Positions 40,917 through 46,884 of a stretch of 46,884 bases of DNA are shown here, one piece after another. The number at the start of each line of letters is the position of its first letter. Position 1 is the stretch's first letter. The stretch is taken from positions 39,386-86,269 of the forward strand of contig DBXF01000061.1 of the NCBI GenBank assembly GCA_002309295.1, in the 5' to 3' direction. The notes below the pieces were generated by a model. The model saw nothing but the letters and a program-made list of their open reading frames with translations, was not told where the DNA came from and did no database searches. Both the position numbers and the translations under genes were made by a program. The DNA is from Bacteroidales bacterium UBA1219. GTDB lineage: Bacteria > Bacteroidota > Bacteroidia > Bacteroidales > P3.

Positions 40917-43900
40917 TTATTCTATCAATTTCCAAATCGTTCTTTCGTAATTGTTGTCAAAACCAATCTTTTGCAATTTCACTGTCTTGCCAACTGTATA
41001 TTCATCAAGGTTTGCACCTGCTTTTGTTAATGTTGACACAGTAAAATATGATTTGCTGTTGTTATCAAACAATACATAGTATCGTTTGCTTTTATTTCGT
41101 TTGACAACTTGCGTTATTTGCCCTGTTAAAATTTCATCTTTAGTAAAGTCATAATCATTATCGATGTGTTCAAATTTTCTATTAGCGTTTTTTTCAGTTA
41201 AATTATTTATGTAGATGACATTTTTTATAAAATCAATGTTGGCTATTTTTTTATTTGTATATAACGTGCCGATTTTTCCATTATTCTTTATCACTTCCCT
41301 CATAATCAATCCGTTGAGATTGTATACTGCTCTGTTGTCAATATAGTCAGTGCATTTGCAATGCATTTTCATGCGATATTCAAATCTCGGAGCTAGTTTC
41401 TGAAAATAGCCATTTCTTATGCCAATTAAACGACTTCTAAACGAACCGATCTCATCATATACACATTCTACTATTATTTTACCTTCTTTATCTTTTATGC
41501 CCCATTTTTCTGTCTGCCTGAATTTTATCCATCCATTCTGCAAAGGAATCGTTTCATCATCGACTCTTTTGCCATTTTCGTCTATATAGTACGATTCAAT
41601 TGAAGTTTGAACAAGAGCTTTGCCATTTACAAGATTGCCAATGTTTTTATACTTCATATCAACAATGGTGTTTTGGTTCTCATCTAATACACCCCATTGA
41701 TCAATTATCAATACACGATACATGCCTTTTGCCCAACAAGTAATCTTATCATATTTGCATGGAATAATAAAATTTTTACTACCATCTACAATGCCATATT
41801 TTCCTTTGTGAAAATAATAAAATCTATTATCGTATTCAGTATCACTAATTTTTGGTTTTGATTCAATTGAAAGTTTTTTTCTGCGTTCAGCAATTCTTCC
41901 TTCATATTTATCTTGCAGGTCTTTTAATAATTTCTCCCTGTCGACAATGCTTTCATTATATTGGTCTTCTGCTTCAGGATTAATCTTAAAGTACTCTAAA
42001 TTGGCATCAAAATAGTAAGGCTTGCACATTTCTTCATCAAACTGCAGGTCTTCGAGTGATATGAGAATACCATTATTTCCTGTTGTTTCCATCCTGTAAT
42101 GCCACTTGTTGTCTGGATCCAGATAATTACATTTTAATATCAGTTCATTTCGAGTCTCACAAGCCTCCATCGCTTCTTTATCCATAATGAACACATTTCG
42201 TTTGTTAGCAAACATCGTATTCATATTGACGTGTTTGATTATATAGTCATATCCAGAACCTTCATCCGCTCCAAATATCCATATAACATGGTGATTGTTC
42301 AACCGATAGAAAATGTCTTTGTTAACAACAGTATTCATCAAGACTTCACGAGTCTGAAGTTCAAAAACAATATTTCTGTCATTGAATCGGGCATAAATCC
42401 CTGCGATGCGTGGACGTAGAAATAGATAATTACTCTTTATACGTTTACTCTCTTCCACATTGGAAACGCCAATGTTTGAGCTTTTTTCTGAGTTCAAACA
42501 TCTGATGATTAACTCTTTTATTTTCCTGTATTTGGCTTTCGTGTCTTCTGGCTCCCCATCTTCCAAGATACCAGAACTATTATACAATAAGGGTCTTATG
42601 TTTCTATAGTGATCCTGTTTCCACTCACAATTAATATCCCGACGACAATGAGAGAAAAAAAGTATTTCTCGATTACCAAAATCTCTTTTTGAAATCTTAA
42701 CCGGAGTCATACAACATGCACAAACATATGCTTCACGGCTAGACTCATCTGCTTCGTCCAACATACGAGCAATACGCTCAATATATTCCGGTTCTCTGCA
42801 GAAGAATTCATCGCTATCGATAACAATTTGATCTTCATGTTCAACATCTATAACTTGTAATATGCTTCTCTTTACAGCCCCGGTGTTCTTCTCAATTGTA
42901 GGAAGATCAACGTCTTCATCTTTATATTCTGGCATTGGTATTTTGTTCCTTCGCCTGGGATTTTGCGTAGGAATCTTTGGTTCAGGCTCGGGTTCGGGCT
43001 CAGGCTCGGGCTCTGGTTCAGGCTCAGGTTCTGATTCTGGCTCTGGCTCAGGTTCGGGCTCTGGTACTTGCTCTGATTCTGGCTCGGGTATTTGCTCTGA
43101 TTCTGGCTCTGGCTCTGGTTCAGTGGCCGACAACTGAGCGTGTAATTGTTCTATCCGACTATTTGCTTCTCTAAGGTTATTTTTAAGTTTATCAATTGTC
43201 TCACATCTTTCTTTTGCAAGAATGGTGGTCTCTTTAAGTTCAGATTCTTTGCTGTCAAGTTCTGCTGTGGTTTTTTGCAGTTTTTCTATGTATAACTCAT
43301 TCTCTTTTTTTAGGGATTCGACATCTGGAACATTTTGCAAACGTGTTTCTAGTTCAGCTATTTTATTATTATTTTGAATAATAACTCTGTCTTTCTCTGA
43401 TATGCTACTCTCAAGATTGGTAATTCTTTCGTCCTTTTCGGCTAATTGTCTATTAATAGAAACTATTTCTACATTCTTTTTTTCTACTTCTCCATTAAGG
43501 GTTTCGACTTGCAATTGCAATTGAGTTACGTCATTATTAAGTGTGTCTTTTTCTTCTTGAAGTTTTTGGTTATGCTTTGTTGCTTTGCCCAATAGCATTC
43601 TAGAAGAGGCAAATTTGCCTTTGATGGTATTATAAGCATCCTCCTTTTCTTGCAATTTGGCTCTTTGTTTCTTTAAAGTTTTTTTTAATGTGTCCATCTG
43701 CTGAGATAGACTCTCGTTTTGTACACGTATAGACAGAATGGTTTCCTCATTTTCAACTAATTGATTGTTTTTTTGAGCTGTGGTATGATTTAACCGAGCG
43801 ATTTGTTCATTTAGATTTGTGTTGTCTTTTGCCAAGCTATTGTTTTGAACTGTAAGTTCGTTTTTTATAGATTCAAGTTCTTTTTGGTTCTCAATAATTA

Positions 43901-44060
43901 ACTTCTTGCGTTTAGACTTTAATTTAAAGATAATTACTACAAGAAAAGCAATAATTATAAGTAAAATAATAATACCAAGGCAAACTATTAATAATCTGTT
44001 TGAGGGATTTTGAGAAATCCACCGAAACAATTGTCGGGTAATATCTATTTTGTTGTTCAT
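40917..44060 (-). CDS. Membrane-anchored coiled-coil protein with CoiA/DUF6035-like nuclease region and WG repeats
   Basis: 1047 residues. In order: one membrane helix (about 23-46); a coiled coil (about 50-325, heptad-rich Glu/Lys/Leu/Asn); a Glu-Pro repeat (about 325-375); a CoiA/DUF6035-like region (about 440-595) with CACC and SHCRRDINC as a probable zinc site, then FLRPRIAGIYARF, VFELQTR and FYRLNNHHVIWIFG; three WG-type repeats (KYGIVDGSKNFIIP, QWGVLDENQ, KWGIKDKEGKIIVECVYDEI; about 743-870); and an OB-like end (ILTGQITQVVKRNKSKRYYV). In CoiA-like nucleases an Asp usually follows Arg-Pro and a Glu-x-Gln/Lys follows. Here Arg replaces that Asp while FELQ is kept, so activity is uncertain. 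Only intact gene of the insertion. Confidence 0.75.
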   Translation of the reverse strand: MNNKIDITRQLFRWISQNPSNRLLIVCLGIIILLIIIAFLVVIIFKLKSKRKKLIIENQKELESIKNELTVQNNSLAKDNTNLNEQIARLNHTTAQKNNQLVENEETILSIRVQNESLSQQMDTLKKTLKKQRAKLQEKEDAYNTIKGKFASSRMLLGKATKHNQKLQEEKDTLNNDVTQLQLQVETLNGEVEKKNVEIVSINRQLAEKDERITNLESSISEKDRVIIQNNNKIAELETRLQNVPDVESLKKENELYIEKLQKTTAELDSKESELKETTILAKERCETIDKLKNNLREANSRIEQLHAQLSATEPEPEPESEQIPEPESEQVPEPEPEPEPESEPEPEPEPEPEPEPEPEPKIPTQNPRRRNKIPMPEYKDEDVDLPTIEKNTGAVKRSILQVIDVEHEDQIVIDSDEFFCREPEYIERIARMLDEADESSREAYVCACCMTPVKISKRDFGNREILFFSHCRRDINCEWKQDHYRNIRPLLYNSSGILEDGEPEDTKAKYRKIKELIIRCLNSEKSSNIGVSNVEESKRIKSNYLFLRPRIAGIYARFNDRNIVFELQTREVLMNTVVNKDIFYRLNNHHVIWIFGADEGSGYDYIIKHVNMNTMFANKRNVFIMDKEAMEACETRNELILKCNYLDPDNKWHYRMETTGNNGILISLEDLQFDEEMCKPYYFDANLEYFKINPEAEDQYNESIVDREKLLKDLQDKYEGRIAERRKKLSIESKPKISDTEYDNRFYYFHKGKYGIVDGSKNFIIPCKYDKITCWAKGMYRVLIIDQWGVLDENQNTIVDMKYKNIGNLVNGKALVQTSIESYYIDENGKRVDDETIPLQNGWIKFRQTEKWGIKDKEGKIIVECVYDEIGSFRSRLIGIRNGYFQKLAPRFEYRMKMHCKCTDYIDNRAVYNLNGLIMREVIKNNGKIGTLYTNKKIANIDFIKNVIYINNLTEKNANRKFEHIDNDYDFTKDEILTGQITQVVKRNKSKRYYVLFDNNSKSYFTVSTLTKAGANLDEYTVGKTVKLQKIGFDNNYERTIWKLIE
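42979..43126. repeat. Hexanucleotide repeat encoding Glu-Pro/Glu-Ser
   Basis: About 25 units of (GG[T/C]TC[A/G/T])-type hexamers in the plus orientation encode alternating Pro-Glu (with some Ser-Glu) on the minus strand. Gains or losses of units would keep the frame, changing linker length only. Confidence 0.8.
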
Positions 44061-44150
44061 ATGTTGTTATATACTTTTTGGGATAATTATTGATGTTTAC
44101 AATCCAGAAACTTGTTTTTTACTTGTTTAGTGCTTTCTTTTCAAGTTCAC

Positions 44151-44324
44151 TCACAGTATAACGAGTGTCTCAGTCCACGAACGTGTAACGTTCTCAGCCA
44201 CAATGGAATCCAGTTGCATGTGACCGCCCGAAGCAAGCATGTTTGTAAAAAGTACCGTTATCTGCGAAAACGCTATATTTGCCATTAAAAGGGAAAGCAC
44301 CAGCAATGCAAGTCTCTTTTTCAT
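44151..44324 (-). pseudogene. Truncated secreted-protein gene (57 codons)
   Basis: ATG at 44324. A signal peptide (MKKRLALLVLSLLMANIAFS) is followed by a short mature part with GGHMQLDSIVAENVTRSWTETL, then a stop at 44153-44151. The phrase resembles the start of longer secreted Bacteroidota proteins in which TETLxYPDT continues the chain, so this is probably a 5' fragment. It lies inside the insertion next to the right repeat. Confidence 0.6.
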
Positions 44325-44349
44325 ATAAATTATTTTTAAATTACATTTT

Positions 44350-46485
44350 TCAATCGAAGAACCGCCAAATCACGCCCCATTGCACGGTGAAATCCTGTCC
44401 GGGATAGTGCGGTATCATGAAATATGACGGGTTTTTCTCCAACAAGGTGTTGATATGCAGGAGTTTGGCGTAAAGTATCGCATGCTTTATCTGTCCGGAC
44501 ACGAAGAAATCGGTCCACAGGGTGTTTCCCACCTTGTACTCTTGCTGCTGGTAGAAAGCGCCGAGGAAAGGCGAGTAGGCGTCGGCGTAGAATAGGGTGT
44601 TGTAGCGCAGGTCGAAACCGGTCTGCAACAGCAACGCCTGACGGAACAGCTTCAGTTCCACAAAGATAGAGTGCTTGGCGGAGAATCGCGGCAGACGGAA
44701 CACCTCGTCGTCGGACGAGAACTGCAGCAGGTTGAACGATTGCCAGTGGACGATGCCCCAAGCCAAGTTGCTCTTAAGCACCGTCTGCGAAAGCACCGCC
44801 TTTTTGTCGGTCTGCACGGGACGGAAGTCCAGGCCCAGCCACACGTTGTTGGCCACGTTGCTCAGCGTCGAGGTCAGCTCCAGCCATCCGTGCCAGTTGT
44901 ACGAGATACCTATCTTTTGGGTGTGGATTTTGTTGTAATCGTTTATGTCCCACCTTATTACGTTCGAAAAGTAGTCGTAATAGATGTAGTCGGGGTCGTT
45001 GCCCGAAAGGGCCGCGAAAATGTTGACGCGGTTGTTGGAATCGGGCTGCCACAGCAGGTTGGCGGTAAAGGCGTAGTCGCCGTTCTTGTAGCCGTCGGCA
45101 AGTACCGTCTCGGCTCCGCCCGAAAGCAGGAAATGCTTGGTGCTGATGGTGGCGCGGGCAAACGGCTTGAGCAGCGAGAGGGTGGTGTATTTCTCGATGT
45201 CGCGTATGCCTATGGCGGTGTGCTTGATGCCGAAATAGAATTTCAGCGGGTTGTGGAACTGGAAATCGTTGTAGATGTCGTTGGTCCAATGCAACGAGTT
45301 TTCGAGGGTGTAAACGCACGACGAGTCGAGCAGTGCGGTGGAGTCGCCGAAAAATGCAGGGTAGGCCTCGATGTTGCCGCTCAAACCGGGGTCGGTGTAG
45401 TTGTGCTTGTTGCGACTGAAGTTGATGTTGTGCACAAACGCTCCGAGGTTGAAAATGTGCGGGTTGTAGATGGTGGTGTCGTAATGGACGTTGAACGAGT
45501 CGGTTACAAAACTCTTGCCGGTGCTGTCGGGCAGCGAGTCGGCGGCACGGCGAATCCACAGGGTGTCGGTTTTTATCACTTTCCCCGGCTGGTGCGCCAG
45601 CGAGAACGACTGCTGTGCAAATAGTGTCAGTGTGTTGAAATCGGTGTAGGCGTTGTAGAGATTTACGGGCATGCCGGCACGGTTGGTCTGTATGTCGTTG
45701 GTAAACAGGCTGTCCGAGGTGATTCCACCGTTTTCCAGAATGTTGAGTTTTTGCCAAATCACTCCGCCTTTGACAATGTATCGCAGGTTTTTGCTGAAAT
45801 AGTTGGTGGTGGCGTCGAAATAGTTGTTTTTTGTCTTTTGGTTGGTGTACAGCCCTTCGGAGTTGATCAGGTTATAGTGCAACGAGAAATTCCAAAGTTG
45901 TGTAATGTTTTGGGTGTGAATTACTTCCAGCTGATACTCTTTTTCTGCGGAACTTTCGTATTTCAGGCTGGTGAAGGGCCGCTCGGTTTGGTACATGTTG
46001 AGTGTGAGCGGGTTGCGTCCGTAACCTTCGATTATGCTCGGCCCGTAGCGGAAGTCGGTCTGGGGCAACAGCTTGGGCATCAGCGAATAGCAGGCCTGTC
46101 CCACGTTTCCGGTGTTTAGATAGTAGTCGTCGTTGAACGAGTGGATTTTGTCGTTGAGCTGCAGTCCGGCGGGGTTAAGCATCGGATGCCAATGGCCTAT
46201 AATTTTTATCGAAAGTGGTGCGAAATGGAATATGTTCACCGAGTTGATGAGGGTGGAGTCGGGTACGATGTTGGTTTCGTAGATGATGCCTTTTGGCAGG
46301 GTGTCGGTGTCGCCGCCGGGATTTTGGTTGGTGTCGCCCTGAAAGTTGTTGGTCCGGTTGCCCGTAGAGCTGCTTGACCGCGATGATGATACTGTTGTCC
46401 CCGCCGACCTGCTGATTTGAGCCTGCAATGCCACCGTAAGTAGTAGCAATGCAAAGATTGTCAGGAGTTTGGAGATTTTCAGCAT
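44350..46485 (-). CDS. Bacteroidota-type putative porin
   Basis: 711 residues. A signal peptide (MLKISKLLTIFALLLLTVAL to about residue 22), a Ser/Asn-rich low-complexity linker (about 25-60), then alternating amphipathic strands to the end (for example FSLHYNLINSEGLYTN, YIVKGGVIWQKLNIL, FYFGIKHTAIGI), closing with WGVIWRFFD. This suits an outer-membrane beta barrel with a terminal aromatic near the C-terminus, and the GHWHPMLNPAGLQLNDKIHS start is typical of the putative-porin family. Substrate unknown. It starts 15 bp after the trxB stop and is probably co-transcribed with it. The 51-bp repeat shows that its 3' end was the target of an insertion. Confidence 0.88.
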   Translation of the reverse strand: MLKISKLLTIFALLLLTVALQAQISRSAGTTVSSSRSSSSTGNRTNNFQGDTNQNPGGDTDTLPKGIIYETNIVPDSTLINSVNIFHFAPLSIKIIGHWHPMLNPAGLQLNDKIHSFNDDYYLNTGNVGQACYSLMPKLLPQTDFRYGPSIIEGYGRNPLTLNMYQTERPFTSLKYESSAEKEYQLEVIHTQNITQLWNFSLHYNLINSEGLYTNQKTKNNYFDATTNYFSKNLRYIVKGGVIWQKLNILENGGITSDSLFTNDIQTNRAGMPVNLYNAYTDFNTLTLFAQQSFSLAHQPGKVIKTDTLWIRRAADSLPDSTGKSFVTDSFNVHYDTTIYNPHIFNLGAFVHNINFSRNKHNYTDPGLSGNIEAYPAFFGDSTALLDSSCVYTLENSLHWTNDIYNDFQFHNPLKFYFGIKHTAIGIRDIEKYTTLSLLKPFARATISTKHFLLSGGAETVLADGYKNGDYAFTANLLWQPDSNNRVNIFAALSGNDPDYIYYDYFSNVIRWDINDYNKIHTQKIGISYNWHGWLELTSTLSNVANNVWLGLDFRPVQTDKKAVLSQTVLKSNLAWGIVHWQSFNLLQFSSDDEVFRLPRFSAKHSIFVELKLFRQALLLQTGFDLRYNTLFYADAYSPFLGAFYQQQEYKVGNTLWTDFFVSGQIKHAILYAKLLHINTLLEKNPSYFMIPHYPGQDFTVQWGVIWRFFD
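44352..44402. repeat. 51-bp direct repeat, right copy (3' end of porin gene)
   Basis: Identical to 40812-40862. It encodes the last codons of the porin gene up to, but not including, most of its stop codon. Confidence 0.95.
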
Positions 46486-46500
46486 AGGGCTTTGTAAAAG

Positions 46501-46884
46501 TTATTTGTTCTCCGAAAGGAAACGTTCAACATCGATGGCGGCCACGCAGCCTTTTCCGGCGGCCACAATGGCCTGACGGTACATCGGACTGCACACGTCG
46601 CCGGCGGCAAACACCCCTTCGATGTTGGTTTTGGAACTGGGGTCGGCCACTTTGATATAGCCGTTTTCGTCCATATCTATCTGTCCGGCAAAGAGTTCGG
46701 TGTTTGGCTTGTTGCCGATGGCCACAAAGAATCCCGAAATTTCGACATCTTTCGTCTCGTCGGTCTTCACGTTGCGCACCCTCACTCCCGTAACGCCATC
46801 CATGTCGTTGCCGAGAACTTCGGCGGGCACGTGGTTCCAGAGTATTTCTATCTTGGGATTTTCCATCACGCGGTGCTGCATCGA
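46501..46884 (-). CDS. trxB: Thioredoxin reductase, C-terminal part (cut by right edge)
   Basis: The last 127 residues of a flavoprotein disulphide reductase. The NADPH-domain end (ILWNHVPAEVLGNDMDGVTG, VRNVKTDETKDVEISGFFVAIG) is followed by the FAD-binding closing motif TNIEGVFAAGDVCSPMYRQ and AAIDVERFL. This order and length fit TrxB rather than larger reductases. The enzyme uses NADPH to reduce thioredoxin in the cytoplasm. The frame runs to the last base of the window; the CxxC active site lies outside. Confidence 0.93.
   Translation of the reverse strand, partial: SMQHRVMENPKIEILWNHVPAEVLGNDMDGVTGVRVRNVKTDETKDVEISGFFVAIGNKPNTELFAGQIDMDENGYIKVADPSSKTNIEGVFAAGDVCSPMYRQAIVAAGKGCVAAIDVERFLSENK

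Larger units (their letters stand above)
40863..44351. mobile_element. Inserted segment bounded by 51-bp direct repeats
   Basis: 3489 bp between the repeat copies, holding a 1047-codon gene and a fragment of a secreted-protein gene. Visibly more A+T-rich than the flanks. Duplication of the 3' end of the target gene is typical of site-specific integration, but no integrase or transposase gene is inside, so it may be a remnant or a cargo cassette moved in trans. Confidence 0.65.

Noticed and set aside
42979..43126. Phase variation by slippage in the hexamer repeat
   Set aside because: Units are six bases and imperfect, so changes would keep the frame; this could vary linker length but not switch the gene on and off.
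42862..43137. Plus-strand frame with a long Gly-Ser repeat
   Set aside because: It is the reverse complement of the Glu-Pro repeat in the 1047-residue protein, whose frame is intact and has a coherent domain order.
40812..44402. Tandem duplication as the source of the 51-bp repeats
   Set aside because: A tandem duplication would repeat the whole interval, but the interior shows no second copy of porin or metallophosphoesterase sequence beyond the 51 bp.
1..46884. tRNA, rRNA and CRISPR arrays
   Set aside because: By eye I found no TTCGA-type tRNA arm with pairing stems outside coding regions, no rRNA-like stretch and no regularly spaced repeats; a covariance search would settle this.

Overview
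The window looks like a chromosomal segment of a member of the Bacteroidales (phylum Bacteroidota). Several promoters fit the Bacteroidota form TTTG-N19/20-TAnnTTTG. The coding content agrees: a lysyl-tRNA synthetase with a C-terminal helical tail, a Bacteroidota-type putative porin, a DUF4834-like small membrane protein, an AddA-type helicase-nuclease and a fragment resembling secreted Bacteroidota proteins. I cannot name genus or species from the sequence. Apart from the genes cut by the edges (an M16 peptidase at the left, thioredoxin reductase at the right), housekeeping genes (lysS, addA-like, ogt, yggS, M20 dipeptidase, porin) form a scaffold into which several blocks of accessory genes are set.

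Layout. 1-1298: M16 peptidase start, then an XRE regulator/DUF2975 membrane protein pair. 1457-9985: lysS, then an EcoRI-family adenine methylase, an ORF6N protein and a DUF262-HNH (GmrSD-like) nuclease, then the AddA-like helicase and a bidirectional terminator. 10011-14194 (minus): flavodoxin-like lipoprotein, ogt, yggS, DUF4834-like protein, M20 dipeptidase, separated by hairpin-rich intergenic repeats, one of which is bounded by inverted repeats and supplies the end of Ogt. 14349-20139: a group rich in ADP-ribose/NAD-related proteins: a degenerate macrodomain-like protein, a WG-repeat/unknown/SprT/membrane operon, a NADAR protein, an ADP-ribosyltransferase-like protein overlapping a second NADAR protein, and a 41-codon ORF. 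20327-25242: a four-gene unit of an RpoD-family sigma paralogue, an AAA ATPase and two related proteins of unknown function, one with a zinc ribbon.

25565-38752 (minus) is a long co-directional operon with very small gaps, driven by one good promoter: PLD-SNF2 helicase, Eco57I-type methylase/restriction protein, an unknown protein, a YhcG-type (DUF1016) nuclease, an unknown protein, a Schlafen/AlbA_2 protein and, last, a 2H-phosphoesterase fused to a PARG-type macrodomain. This is most simply read as a restriction-like anti-phage locus with an ADP-ribose-processing module at its end. A 249-residue protein upstream has a promoter almost identical to that of the operon. 39994-40806 is a metallophosphoesterase. 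40812-44402 is an insertion bounded by a perfect 51-bp direct repeat of the 3' end of the porin gene. It carries one large protein (membrane anchor, long coiled coil, Glu-Pro repeat, CoiA/DUF6035-like nuclease region, WG repeats, OB-like end) and a truncated secreted-protein fragment.

How it may work together (inference): three blocks (ART/NADAR, 2H-PARG, macrodomain-like) converge on making, reading or removing ADP-ribose marks. Palindromic operator candidates are shared between separate genes: TGTACC-N7-GGTACA at two promoters, and AAACA-N-TGTTT at two others. The window therefore looks like a defence island with at least four distinct modules. All functional statements come from reading motifs by eye; no searches were run.
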